A stretch of 64,000 nucleotides of DNA from Pinus tabuliformis (taxonomy: Eukaryota > Streptophyta > Pinopsida > Pinales > Pinaceae): positions 1,676,560,667 to 1,676,624,666 of the forward strand of contig CM062818.1 in assembly GCA_031772625.1 (NCBI GenBank), written 5' to 3'. Below are positions 22,265-33,599 of this stretch, piece by piece. Each line of letters begins with the position of its first letter. Positions within the stretch are counted from its first letter, which is position 1. The notes under the pieces are model-generated. The model worked only from the letters and a program-made list of their open reading frames with translations. It ran no database searches and was not told the DNA's origin. The translations under genes were made by a program, and so were the position numbers.

Positions 22265-23750
22265 TCATAATTAACTTTAATATTTTTGGAATAAATAAAT
22301 ATTGAATAAATATTGATCATTATTAGAAATTTGACCATTAAGTTTAAAGGATAAATTATGGTATATCAACCCTAAATTATGATATTCATCTTGTAAGTAA
22401 TAATATATTTACCTAAGATCTTAGTTACCTTTAATATTGTATTGGAATAAATAAATATTGATCTAATATTGATTATTTGACCATTATGTTTAAAGGATTA
22501 ATTATGATATTAATTATACTATTATTAATAGACCTAGCTTTAACAACCCTAGATTATGGATTTACCTAATGTCACTAAATTCTAGGAATAATAATGGTTT
22601 AACAATTTGTTTGGTATTATTAATTATTAGTAGATATAGATTATTTAATAAACATATATTATTTTATATAACTTATCATGTACCACTACATTTAAATAAT
22701 AAATATGATATATTCTAAAGAACAAGATAGTGAAGATCTAACTTACCAAGGACGAGTAAATAATTATTACACATTTACCTAGTATAACTAATTTCTAAAA
22801 ATAATAGTAATTGATTACCTTTACTTGTATTTTATATTGGAATAATAATTAAATATAGATTAATTAATATATATTATGAGATATAATTTATTAATGACCA
22901 TTATAATTATAATATTAATATTACACTTTGATTTCTCTTAATATTTGGGATAATAATAATAATATACCTATTTATTTTTAAATTGACAAATGAATTCCTT
23001 TATTAATAGACCTAGCTTTAACAACCCTAGATTATGGATTTACCTAATGTCACTAAATTCTAGGAATAATAATGGTTTAACAATTTGTTTGGTATTATTA
23101 ATTATTAGTAGATATAGATTATTTAATAAACATATATTATTTTATATAACTTATCATGTACCATTACATTTAAATAATAAATATGATATATTCTAAAGAA
23201 CAAGATAGTGAAGATCTAACTTACCAAGGACCATTAAATAATTATTACACAATTACCTAGTATAACTAATTTCTAAAAATAATAGTAATTGATTACCTTT
23301 ACTTGTATTTTATATTGGAATAATAATTAAATATAGATTAATTAATATATATTATGAGATATAATTTATTAATGACCATTATAATTAAAATATTAATATT
23401 ATACTATGATTTCTCTTAATATTTGGGATAATAATAATAATATACCTATTTATTTTTAAATTGACAAATGAATTCCTTTATTTACCTAATTTAGCTTTTT
23501 CGAGAAATATTAATTAACCTATTTAATTGTTTGACCAGGATCATTAGGTCAAAATTAACCATTAGCATTATAGCTGTTGGAGTCTCTGAAAACTCTATTT
23601 AATCACGCTAAGCCGGATTGGTTCTTCAACTTGTCGTGACGATGAACCACACTGGTTGGTTCAAAACGCGTCTACAAAAGATTGGTTATGCGATTTTGCC
23701 GAAGATTATCTAAATAATGTTATGGATGAGAGAAGTCTAAATTTCTTAAC
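22265..23750. repeat. AT-rich block inside the Gag region
   Basis: About 1.5 kb of very AT-rich, noncoding sequence lies between two Gag parts of the 12.8-kb element. It contains a 478-bp tandem duplication and shorter echoes (TTGGAATAAATAAATATTGA near 22,290 and 22,440). No counterpart is seen in the plus-strand relative, which suggests an inserted sequence of unknown class. I see no LTR or terminal inverted repeats. Confidence 0.6.
22523..23478. repeat. 478-bp direct tandem duplication
   Basis: The unit starting TATTAATAGACCTAGCTTTA at 22,523 recurs at 23,001 with only a handful of differences. The junction is clean at GAATTCCTT. The near identity shows a recent local duplication. Confidence 0.95.
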
Positions 23751-23892
23751 TGAAAATGGGTTAAGAAAGTCGGGCTAGGGAGCTGAAATTGTCGAACGAA
23801 GCTCTAGGCAATTCAATATACCATTTTGTCGCTGGACCCGTTAACGTCCTTTGAAAAAGGCGAAGCCTTATCGAATCATAGTTTAGGGTGTT

Positions 23893-25152
23893 TTAAGAAC
23901 ACCACAGATGAAAAGTCATCACGTGATTTGACGGGTCTTCACCTGGATTTCCATTAAATTTAGGAATGTCCGATGGAAGCTTGTGAGGAATCGCTGGCCA
24001 CCAAGGGGCGTAAGCAATTGGATCGTTTGTTAACCAGTGTAAATCAGGTAACTCTAAAGTTGCCACGAATGGTAACTGTTGATTCAGGTTAGGTGAAGCA
24101 TACCCAGGGTACGATGGAATTGTCTGATCAGTGGGCCTTTGCATACCAGCATAATGCAATTGATGTTGGTATGACTGATACGGTTGGTGGACTTGACCAC
24201 CATAAAGTGGTTGATTTTGACTGTTTTGAATGTACGGTTGTCCACTGTTCGCAAAGATCTGCTGCTCAGAACCTTGGTATACTTGTTGGAATTGTGGTTG
24301 TTGGTATTGCACCAGCCACGGTTGTGAAGCCGTGCTCTGTTGTGCTATACTAACCGTCGGACCAAGATGTGGGGTAATAGTACCCATTTGGACCTGTGTC
24401 GCCCCACCAGTTGGCGATTGTGGTTGAGTCACAGGGTCAAGGGGTTGTTGCATTACAACCTGAGAAAATTGAGGCTGACATACAACAGGCATCGTTTGAA
24501 CTTGTGACACTGTTACAATAGCTGGTGCTGTCGGGATGTTCAACATAGGTACACATTGTTGCATAGAATACACAACTCTTGGTTGTTGGGGTAGTATAGG
24601 TACCCAACCACTTGTCGTAACTCCTGTATAACCTGAATACTGTTGTGAACTCCCGTATGGATATCCTCTCGGAGGGGGTAATGAAAGGGCATACTGCCCC
24701 CCATACGGTGGCAATCCAGAACTCAAGGGAATTGTTTGTCCTTGGGGACTGGATTGCCCAAATTGACCTCCAAATGGATCAATCTGGCGAGTCTCAACAT
24801 AAGAGTTACCGGATATTATTCCGGAAGAACAAACTGGAACGGACCATACTGTCGAAATAGTCCCTGGGTGGACTCCTTCTAGCGGTTGTGAGCTAGTTGG
24901 GACAGATGGTACGCCAGCAAACATTGTCAGAGTGACGGCAGGGAGTTCTACTGTCGCTGTGTCATTCGACATAGTCGTAGATGTTGATGGTTGTTCAGAC
25001 ATTTTGAGTCTATCCAATAGATTTCCTAGTGATTCTAAAGGAACTTCCACTGGTGATAGACTAACTTCTGAAGGAAATAGAGTGACCCCTACTCCAAAAT
25101 GTGTTGGAGTACTTGCTTGCAGATCTTCTACAATTTCCTCTATCGCAATCAA
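23893..25152 (-). pseudogene. Gag amino half with prion-like low-complexity region
   Basis: A 419-residue open stretch. Residues about 130-370 are rich in Q, P, Y, G and S (GYPYGSSQQYSGYTG, QYQQPQFQQVYQGSEQQ, GGQVHQPYQSYQHQLHY). The end (LPSDIPKFNGNPGEDPSNHV) is the start of a Retrotrans_gag-type capsid. The same design occurs at 50,400-51,900 on the plus strand, so the low-complexity part is ancestral to this family. Such regions can drive condensation in other Gag proteins; for this one that is inference. The amino-terminal start is not certain. Confidence 0.75.
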
Positions 25153-27253
25153 ACCAGGTGGAAGAGGAAGACCGCCAGGTCCGTAAAATATTTCTGGTGC
25201 CGAAGAAGGGGTTGATTCGACAGCGACAATTGTTTGAGGAGCAAGACTCTCTGAACCGGTCGCAGATGGAACTGGTTCAGTAACGCAAGTATTTTCTCTC
25301 AGACTAGGATCAGTGTCACTGTCCCTCTGTGGCTGTTGAACTTCTTCTATAGAGGCACGGTTTCAAGAAATGTTTGGAGTAACCGGAATCTCAGATGTTT
25401 TTGGAACACTTGTTCTAACTTTGATAGGAGATTTCGAACCGGTTAAATGAGTTCGCTTTGTCCGTACTGTTTTCGATTCCGGAGACAAATACGGTTGACT
25501 CGTAAGCCTCCGCGAACGACGGGGTTTCAATTGACTTTCTTCCACGATTGCGGATTACTCGATCAACCAAAATACAAAAGGGGAAAGTATGTTTCCGAAT
25601 TAAATGAATTTTAGACGCTTTAGACACAACTTGCTTTTTCACTTTTAAAGAGTCGAGAAAAAGCTAAAGATGACTCTAGTCTCCTTCGATGTTTTAATGA
25701 GCCCGAATTGACAAATTCTCGGATGGACTTTTTTTGTTATAGAGTCTAAAAAAGGCCAAAAGAAACTGCTCTGGAGTTCTAGCCAGAGGGTGTGCCAAAC
25801 GTTTCGCAAAACCGCAGAATACTTTTTAAGGTACGGGCGGTCGATCTTCCTGAATGCTGTGTTCAGTGCATTGCGATCAGTAGGGTGTCCGACACGGCTT
25901 CCTAAGGATAAAGGTTTTATGCCTATAGGGGTCTCCCAATATATACGTGACGGTACGTGGGAGCACAATCCGTACTGGCGCTATCGTCTCTCAGGAGGAA
26001 TCACCCAACCATTAGTGAGGCGACCAGTGACCAGGTTTTACGACGCCGGAACACGTCTCTAGCCTAGACCTCTATGTTGTGCGTTATGTTGCAAAGCGTT
26101 GTTAAGTTCATTCAGTTTATTTTAGGTTGATCTTTTTAGAAGTTTTCCTTTCTGGATCACCACGAGATGTATGATACAATTCCTAAATGCAGTCTAAAGA
26201 TGATAAGCAAGCTTTATATCTTTTCAACTATGAAAATCCTAGCTACAAAGGGAAAAGAAAGACACCATCTTTTCTCAAAGAGGAATCACCACACTCTAAT
26301 GCACTTTTCCTAAATCAAGCATGCAAACTATCAAGATGCAAATGCACAATGCAGGTGTTTTTTTTCCGCTTTCTTAATATTGATGCGTAAAAAGAAAGCT
26401 TTTTGTACAACTTTGAATTTGCTTTTAAATGACAAATACAAACAAGTTTACTTTTTCGAAATCAGAAAGGGTAGAAGAGAATACAAAACTTTACGACCTT
26501 CGAAATGAATACTTGTTTCGACACTTAAAAGAGACAAACTCAAACCAAAACCAAAAGTAAATGTATAATCAACTGTAAACATCCAATCAACTCTCTCCTA
26601 AGATCACAATCAACAGATCTGAATCTAGGGCTACAGGATGATTATTTCACTCTTGTAAAGGAAAACTGTAAATGACGCCACAAACACATAAAAACACTCA
26701 CAGTCTTTTTGTACAAAAGGAGGTGGAATTTAAGCAGAGAAAAGGAGTTATCAGACATGTACATATGCTGGTTACAGGCTGCAAAAAACAGAGATCAAAA
26801 CAAGGCAAAACAGAGCAGAGAACCCCAGCTGCACAAGGCCTAATTGGATCAACGCATCCTCAACACAGAGGTTTTGACATTCAGCGCAGGTAGCCTTCAC
26901 GGGACCTGCGTTGAAATGCAGAACCTCTTCACACAGTCTGTGCTGAAGGAGAAACGAGAGTTTCTCACTAGGTTCTGGGTCACAGTTTGTTGATTAATCT
27001 ACGGTTTCAGGCGAAATAAAAGCAACAAGCAAGGTGCAATCAAAGGATGCTTTGAGGGAGGACTAAGATCTATCACAAAGGATCATCAAATCATTTGTGA
27101 GTCCATTGTTCAAATCATAGACAAATCCAGTGATTGGATCAAAACAGCAGCTGTCTACTTTGCATGTGAGAATAGCAGATGCAGTTCGATCGTTGTTGTT
27201 GAGTCTATGAAACAAACAATGATAGAGACACAAATAAAATGACTAAACAGATC
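25153..27253 (-). other. 5' leader and upstream Gag region of the 12.8-kb element
   Basis: About 2.1 kb between the primer site and the Gag stretch. 25,600-26,070 matches 57,090-57,540 in the 7.6-kb element and, inverted, 48,670-49,165, including TTTCGCAAAACC and GGGTCTCCCAATATATA. Loop-conserved hairpins lie at 25,633-25,664 and near 25,738-25,755. Further from Gag, near 26,870-26,960, is a GC-rich stretch (TTCAGCGCAG) like one in the LTR. I see no credible gene in 25,546-27,253. Confidence 0.7.
25633..25664 (-). repeat. leader hairpin, 8-bp perfect stem
   Basis: GCTTTTTC (25,633-25,640) pairs with GAAAAAGC (25,657-25,664) around a 16-base loop reading ACTTTTAAAGAGTCGA. Its sense-strand loop TCGACTCTTTAAAAGT closely resembles the loops in the other leaders. 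Confidence 0.85.
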
Positions 27254-27271
27254 TCCCCAGCAAAGTCGCCA
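27254..27271 (-). promoter_or_regulatory. primer-binding site (tRNA-Arg type)
   Basis: The minus strand reads TGGCGACTTTGCTGGGGA, starting three bases after the 5' LTR end. It differs by two bases from the site of the 7.6-kb element (TGGCGACTCCGTTGGGGA aligned). Tat/Ogre elements are known to use a tRNA-Arg primer of this kind. Confidence 0.9.
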
Positions 27272-27274
27272 ATT

Positions 27275-28334
27275 TGTTGTGGGGAAAAATGCCTATGCAG
27301 GACGATCCTATCCACCTAAGGTGTGACAGTGCCTTAGCAACAAACAGAGACAACTATTCTAGTATTCTTCCTTTATGAATTAAGAATGAAGAGAGATGGA
27401 TGGACTAACCGGTGTCTTCCGTTTGTCCCTTGATCCAGTTTCTCTTCTCTTTGAGAGTTCCTAACTACTCGCCTTCTTGCTCGCCCAGCTTCAATAGGTC
27501 TCTGCAAGATCACAAGAAGAGAACACTACACAAAGGCATAGATTCATATTCATAACTAGTTCAGGATTAGAAATAAACTAAACATACTAATGCAATCATA
27601 CATCAAAGGTACATCAGTATATAGGAGAAACCAAGATAGCTTTATTGATGAATAACAAGGTTCAGGAAGACATACAACCAAGAAGGCTCCGATCCAGCAT
27701 CTCCTACTCAGCAAATGGAATTCCTATCTTCACCTCCCTTCAAAGCATTAAGCACCCAATGATTCCAATCTCAAACCAACAGCAATTCTTTGCAATAACA
27801 AAATTCCAGCCTCTAGATCTCATGGAGGAGAGATCCATATATAGATGTTTGGAGAGAGGATGAGTCAGCTTGAGATTTGACTAGTGTCCTCTCCCTCTGT
27901 TAGTTCTTGCTTCCACTTGGAGGTTCTTGCTTCCACTTGGAGATTGAGAACCTCTTACTCATCACTAGTCGAATTCACTGAGGCAAGTGTCATTGAGGAA
28001 GATTCTGGAAGCTTCCACGGTCTTGACACCTTGTTGAATGAACTTGCCATTTGTCAATTCCCGCTCAGCGCACCCTCGTAGTGCTTCTACCTACGTTGCA
28101 ATGTAGGTAGCCAGTACAGACTTTGCATTTCAGCGCAGACAGCTAGTGGAGTCTCCGAATTGATCCTGAATTGACTTGTTTTTGAGCAGTTTCTGGTGGA
28201 GAACTTCTGTGAATTTCTGTGGTTTGTTAGCCTTGTTCCTCTAGGGGTAGGAACAACATGTTTAGGGACTTTGGATCCCTTATATTATGGACATTTCATG
28301 CTCAATGTTGTAAGGCACAAAAATGTCTATAACA
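27275..28334 (-). repeat. 5' LTR of the 12.8-kb Tat-like element
   Basis: 1,060 bp, TGTTGTGGGG to CTATAACA. TATA-like CATATATAG lies at 27,836-27,845 on the plus strand, in the position expected for U3. It differs from the 3' LTR at about 42 sites by eye (4%), without length change. Confidence 0.95.
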
Positions 28335-28339
28335 CATCT
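28335..28339. repeat. target-site duplication CATCT (right)
   Basis: Matches 15,565-15,569. Gypsy sequence of the interrupted element resumes here. Confidence 0.95.
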
Positions 28340-29640
28340 ACTAGCATCTGGTATGTGGAGGCGAACTCTAGATCATTTTGTATAGTTGTAGCCATCAAGA
28401 GGTCTCATGGCCATAAGAGTTAAAAAAAGTAGTAAGTACAACAACTAAGGGACGACTGAGGCATTCTACAACATGATTGTTGTTTCCATATTCGTATTTA
28501 AAGTTCAAGTAGAATTGTTGTAGATATGTAGACCACCTTAAATGGTGATCGTTCTACAACTTTTCTTGTGTTTGTATAAATTGGAGATGTCATTAATCGG
28601 TTTGGATGATTGTCTCTTTGCCCAAATGCAATTCTTCCATTGTCAGCGAACGTTCACAATGGAATACATCTCTTTATCATAGGTGGGTTACTTTCGAATT
28701 GTATCGGAAAGTGTCTCACTCTGATATGCCACTAAATGCTTGTGTTGGGTGAGGACTGCACCAATAGCATAGTCATGTGTGTCTGTATGAATTTAAAGTG
28801 GTTATTGCAAGTCTAGTAATATGAGTACCGGTGCAAAGTAGAGGCAACACTTCAACTCAATAAAGACCTTCTATTGGGACTCGGACCACGAAAGCTTTTC
28901 ATTCTCTCTCCCCTTGGTAATCTAAATCAAAAGCCAAGTGATATGGGAGAATCCCAACACAATGCTCTATTAGAGTGGCTGGGGTTGGAAAATCCCAAAT
29001 GACTTGGATATTCGTTGGATCCACATCCACTCCTTGCTCACTTATCATGTAACCCATATATTGGACCTGGTTCATGGAAAAGATGCATTTATCCAAGTTG
29101 GCAAATGTTTTTTGCTGGGGTAGTGTTTGAAGGACTTGCTGAATGTGTTGCAAGTGTTATTACCAACTCTTGCTGAATATGAGGATTTTCTCCATCTAAA
29201 CAACCATGAATGAGTTAGTGTAGGGCTGCAAGATGTCATCCATTAGCCTCATAAAAGTAGGAGTGGCATTTTTCAATCGAAAGGGCATAACCAACCATTC
29301 AAAAACACCTTCCTTGGATTTGAATGTGGTCTTCCATAAATCTACGGGCTCTATTGGAACCTCGTGATAGCCAAACTTCAGATTGATCTTACTGAAATAC
29401 TTGCCCCCTTGATTTGGTTGAGAAGGTCATAAATCCATAAGATTGGATACGTGTTCATCACAGTGATTTTTTTTAATGCCCAATAATAAAAGAATATCCT
29501 CTAGGTCTCATCCTCCTTCTGTACAAGTACAATTGGGATCCCATAAGGCGAAAAACTTCATTGGATGTGCCCTTTTTGCAGAAATTAAATTATTTTCGAT
29601 TCGATATCTTCATTTTCCAAAATGGAGGGGTGATATATTG
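28340..29640 (-). pseudogene. RT and RNase H remnant, chromovirus-like
   Basis: An 84-residue stretch at 28,899-29,153 carries FANLDKCIFSMNQVQYMGYM and VDPTNIQVIWDFPTPATL, the RT thumb and connection. RT fingers and palm are recognisable in 29,160-29,640, for example the region around 29,200-29,300, where the catalytic block is expected. RNase H sequence fills 28,340-28,890. Decayed with many breaks. Confidence 0.7.
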
Positions 29641-30109
29641 GTCTGTTGGGTAGAGGTGCTCTAGGAGTTAGATCAATTCAATTCTTGACCTTACAGTGCA
29701 AGGGTAATGCTATGGGTGAGGGGAGGATGTCCTTGTATTCTTCCACAACCTTATCCACATACTTTTACTACTTGGAGGAACCCTTCCCAGGGGCCATGGA
29801 TATGGCCATGGTATTCCCCTTAATTTGACAACAAATGAGAAAGAAAATAAATTTCTCTATCTATGAGGTGATCTTACTACATTGCTCAGTAGATATGAAG
29901 GAGATGGTTGTAGATGAGGCTACTTCTAGTATATTGTACAACTTATTACCCAAATAAATAATAATAGTTTGAGGCCTTGACTCATACACAACATGTTGCT
30001 TCGAGAGGATAATCATCACACAATAGCTCATATGTGAAGGGCTTGAAGCTGTAGGAAATCCACCACTATTGGCTAACGTAGAGAACTCTTCCTTGGTGAA
30101 GCCACCCAA

Positions 30110-30330
30110 TGTTGTATGGCTATAGGTGTGGTGTGGTTGGTAGACCCAACTCCTTCATGACCTCTATTGAAATGAGGTTCTTTTGGCTTCCATTTTTGAC
30201 AATTAATTGCAGCGGAAAACCCTTCACCCACATTTGTGAGTGAAACAAGTGCTTCCCCTCCTATATATCTTTAGGTTCCATCTTTTGGAGCTTGGTGGTG
30301 GCTACCAATGTAGTGGGTTGTACGTCAATG
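30110..30330 (-). pseudogene. protease-like remnant, chromovirus-like element
   Basis: Minus-strand residues GFPLQLIVKNGSQKNLISIE then MKELGLPT resemble the retropepsin block of plant gypsy elements, where a D-x-G-S motif is followed by N-[LF]-[IV]-S. Position between Gag and RT agrees. Decayed. Confidence 0.5.
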
Positions 30331-30799
30331 ACATGCTCACCCTTGTCACTTCCCTTGTTGGGTTTCAACTTAGAATGAGAGCATGTATCCATCTTTGAGT
30401 CTTTCAGGTCGATCACCAGCATCTGCTTTTCACGATATTCATTTGTCTTGTCAATGGGAGTTTTATGGAACTCACGCCACTTTTTGGCATCCTTATTTGC
30501 CTTCCGGTCACCCTTTTATTACATGTTCAACGAGATTCCCTAGGGGATCTAAGTCATGCTCTATCCTTTTCTCTATGGTTTGGGGGTGCGTTTTCTCTAC
30601 TTTAGGTTTATAGATCCAAAGTCTCGCTTCTTCTCCTTGAATTTATTATCAATCTTGGCAACATATCAATATGTTGCACCAACCGAGGAGATGTCCAGGA
30701 ACACCATATCCTCTTAAATTTATTTTTTCAAACAACTGTGGTACTTCAACATTAGATTTTTCTTAGAATCTTTAATACCCACGTTTGTGTGCATTGTAT

Positions 30800-31340
30800 G
30801 GAAAAGATTATTTATCTCATGCACATCTTGATGCCTCTGTTGTTGTAACACAGTCCATTATACGTACTTGTCAACATAGCTCGCGATAGGATAGTACTAT
30901 TCATTGATGGCATCTCAAAAATAATTCCAAGTGGGGGAGACTGAGAATAGTGAAGATTCCCTATCATCCTTCTATTCACAGTAGGTTTCCCATGAGTCCT
31001 TAACACAGGGGGTGACTTCTTAGAGTGAAAAAGTAATTCTTTCCTATTGGAAAAATCGTGAACCGAAAAGTATCCTTCCAATAGATTTAACCATTTATCT
31101 ATGACATATGCACCTATTTAGCCTTCAAGTGTGCCAATGTAAAAGTTGATTTGTACATTAAAGGGAATGGCACCTTTAGAGTGGCTACCAAATGAAGATT
31201 CATCACCTTTTGGCATCTGTTGAAGGACTTGGGAAACGTTTTCCATCACCGCATTCCTTTGTTGCTCGAGGGATTCTTCAAACAATATTTTGAAAGGATG
31301 TCCTCCTCCCTCATCTTTATTTTCTTCCTCCATGGGAGGT
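30800..31340 (-). pseudogene. gag remnant, chromovirus-like element
   Basis: The Gag amino end is MEEENKDEGGGHPFKILFEE, then EQQRNAVMENVSQVLQQMPK (31,118-31,333), a glutamine/glutamate-rich helical start. Further Gag sequence lies at 30,812-31,081. The start lies about 115 bases after the primer-site-like sequence. Broken. Confidence 0.6.
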
Positions 31341-31447
31341 CGTTAGGGTTTGTGAGATTGGTATTTCAAAGGTTCAACGAGTTCAACCCCTAAATCCTTA
31401 TACTCTCACCTTGTTGGGGACATGCAAGGAAAAACATAAAGAGAATA

Positions 31448-31461
31448 CCTCTATGATACCA
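31448..31461 (-). promoter_or_regulatory. primer-binding-site-like sequence (tRNA-Met type)
   Basis: The minus strand reads TGGTATCATAGAGG, close to the initiator-Met site TGGTATCAGAGC used by many plant gypsy and copia elements. A TG edge of an LTR is proposed at 31,474. The 12-base gap is longer than usual, so the LTR edge is uncertain. Confidence 0.65.
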
Positions 31462-31473
31462 CTCATCCAAACT

Positions 31474-31760
31474 TGTACAAGAATGTAATAAAATACAAAT
31501 ATAAAAATAAACATAGAGACACAAGTGAAATAAAACTTTATTTCATTAATATCAAACCACTGAAATATGTTTACATATGTAATGGAAATATACTAGCTTG
31601 GGTGATGGTAGCTTATCTTTGAGAAGAAATGTGGTGGCTACATTCTTATCAACTATGTTACAATGAGTCTCAAAGGCTTATTTATTATTGAGAAATAATG
31701 GAAAACCATAAACATCCAAAACCCTAAACCTAGGAGATGAATCACCAAAATTGGTGGCCT
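31474..31760 (-). repeat. probable short 5' LTR of the chromovirus-like element
   Basis: About 290 bp between the primer-site-like sequence and RNase H sequence of another gypsy element. It ends in the sense direction with TTACATTCTTGTACA and holds T-rich polyadenylation-like stretches. Short LTRs are known in some chromovirus lineages. No partner is seen in the window and the right edge is approximate. Confidence 0.45.
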
Positions 31761-32127
31761 TGTTGGGGTAAATTGGTTTAAATTAGATTTATCAAACAAA
31801 TATTTGAGTCCTCCATGATCTATCATGATTGTGGCACTTCTAATAAGGAGGTAATTTCTCCACATTTTCAATGCATGAATAATGGAAGCTGATTATAGAT
31901 CACGAGTCACATAGTTTTCCTCATTCTCATCTAATTTTTGTGACTCATAGAAAACTAAATATTGTTCCTGTGTCAAGACTCCATTTAGCCCTTCCTTGTA
32001 GGTGTTTGTACATACAAAAAAATCTATGTGTGAATTTGAAATCCTCAACATTATTTCATTAGTGAAGAGTTGCTTTAAATCCTCAATTCTTATTCCAAAG
32101 TCGACTGTCCAATTGAATTTATTTACT
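31761..32127 (-). pseudogene. RNase H remnant of a second decayed gypsy element
   Basis: The minus strand encodes NWTVDFGIRIEDLKQLF, FYESQKLDENEENYVTRD and ALKMWRNYLLIRSATIMIDH followed by GGLKYLFDKSNL. This is the connection and RNase H region of a chromovirus-like pol. The RT part continues at 42,497 beyond the copia-type element, whose insertion separates the two. Many breaks; among the oldest layers here. Confidence 0.8.
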
Positions 32128-33543
32128 TGATGAAATTATTTTCGTTGATGGAAAAGGAGAAATAGAATAAGCAAGGTGTACATGAGTAGTAGCAAGCAAA
32201 ATAAGGCAAAAGAGTAGCAAGACAAAGAAGCAAATGAGAAACAAGGAAAAAGAGAAAAAAAAGGCAAAGGAGCTACATGGGTAGAAAGGTATGCAAGAGT
32301 AGCAGCATGGGAAATAAGGAAAAAGAGTAGCAAGACAAAGGAACAAAGGAGAAGAAAAGGAAAAGGAGAGTAACAAGGCAAAGAAGAAAAGAGCATGCAA
32401 GGGATTGACAAAGGAATAATGTTTGCACCAAGGCATGTTTGATATGTAGAAACAAGAGCAACGGTGATGGAAAATGTTGCAAGAAAGATGTTTTTGCAGA
32501 AATGCAAGGCAAGACAAAAGAATTATCATTGTTGTGATACAAGGAAAAGGAAAGACTCTCTAACAACAAATGTAAGAAAAATGCATGATGCAAGGCAAGG
32601 CAAGATGCAACGCAAAGGCAAAGACCTCGAGAAATATTGTGATGGAGGGCTATTTGAATATGAATCCAATATCTTATTATTGCATGTTATTTATTTATTT
32701 TATTGCCATAGAGGGTATGAATTCTTGACATTTGGATATGATGAAATTGATTTTATATATTTTAATTTCCAAGAGTTCAAACAGTTTGAGAATTGAAGGG
32801 ACACCTTTGGAATGCAAAGAGAAATGTTTTGTCATTTCATATTTATATGGGTGGAACATCAACAACCACCAATGTTCATTTATAAATGTGTGATAGAGTT
32901 GGATAATGGGTGAGATTTGATTGAGGGGTTATGTATTAGTTACCTCGCACATATGAAGCTTATGTGAAGAAAATTTGAAGGGAAGAAGAGCCAAAAATGG
33001 AGATGGATATATGCCTAATTTATGACCACTTAAACCAACACATTGTGGTTTCCTATCTGCATCAAGGGATTGTAGTCTCCTTTCAAATAGTGGCTTGATA
33101 AAATTTAGGTTGGAGATTGTTGAGGTTGGAGCCTCCTGTGGGTTGTGGTCTACAAAAAACATATGGGAGTTGGAGCTTCCTTGCTTGCATGTTGGAGGTT
33201 GCCCAAAATTGAGGTAGGAACCTTCTATAGGTTGGAGCCTACAAAAAATTAGATGTAATAAGGAGTACTAGGTTGCCTTTGCATCACAAAAATAATAAAA
33301 TTGTGGTCTTCTCCCTTTATGAGTTTCCACATATATCTCGTGTCGATATATGTGTTGTTATTATGTGTTGATGCCATGTCTTATTTTGTGTATTACTTGG
33401 GTTTCACATATTCAATCTGATGGTAATTACTTGTTAAAATACTCATGTAATGATTCAGTTAATGAGTTTAGTGAAAATAACTTTAATATCCATGAATATA
33501 CTAAACTAATTCATCTCCCCCTCTTAGTTTATTCATGTTTTCA
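32128..33543 (+). repeat. 5' LTR of the copia-type element
   Basis: Purine-rich first 500 bp (runs of AAGGAAAAGG and AGCAAGGCAAAG type). The rest aligns with 41,121-42,496, for example GAAGGGACACCTTTGGAATG at 32,797 and 41,759. Long open frames opposite the purine-rich part (32,119-32,593) are composition artefacts. Confidence 0.85.
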
Positions 33544-33548
33544 TCATT

Positions 33549-33562
33549 TGGTATCAAAGTGG
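33549..33562 (+). promoter_or_regulatory. primer-binding-site-like sequence (initiator-Met type)
   Basis: TGGTATCAAAGTGG, five bases after the LTR, is a near match to the initiator-Met site of copia elements and sets a left-to-right orientation. Confidence 0.8.
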
Positions 33563-33599
33563 ATTCCTTTTGTATAAGTCTAATAGCTTGAAGGTAGAT

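Larger units (their letters stand above)
15570..28334 (-). mobile_element. Tat-like Ty3/gypsy element, 12.8 kb
   Basis: Bounded by two 1,060-bp LTRs that differ at about 4% of positions by eye and by a perfect CATCT duplication. The minus-strand primer site matches the tRNA-Arg type known from Tat/Ogre elements, and a polypurine tract borders the 3' LTR. Parts in sense order: 5' LTR, long leader with hairpins, Gag with a low-complexity amino half, capsid part, zinc knuckle, protease, a piece of RT, integrase, and about 2 kb of 3' noncoding sequence with hairpins and a 48-bp tandem repeat. No full-length RT is recognisable. It has several breaks and looks non-autonomous. Moderately young: it is the later arrival at this site. 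Confidence 0.95.
28335..31470 (-). mobile_element. chromovirus-like gypsy element, 5' part
   Basis: This is the other part of the element whose integrase lies at 15,034-15,569. In sense order from the right: primer-site-like sequence (31,448-31,461), Gag start (31,118-31,333), Gag body, protease-like region near 30,160-30,230, then RT and RNase H. The RT style (CIFSMNQVQYMGYMISEQGV, then DPTNIQVIWDFPTPATL) is that of chromovirus-like plant gypsy elements. Many breaks. Older than the Tat-like element inside it. Confidence 0.75.

Noticed and set aside
24093-25283. Plus-strand open frames of 60-86 residues
   Set aside because: Shadows opposite the Gag low-complexity region.
32119-32593. Overlapping minus-strand open frames of 100-136 residues rich in F, L, S and C
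   Set aside because: They lie opposite a purine-rich part of a copia LTR, are low-complexity, occur again opposite the other LTR (41,139-41,574) and match no protein pattern. Composition artefact.
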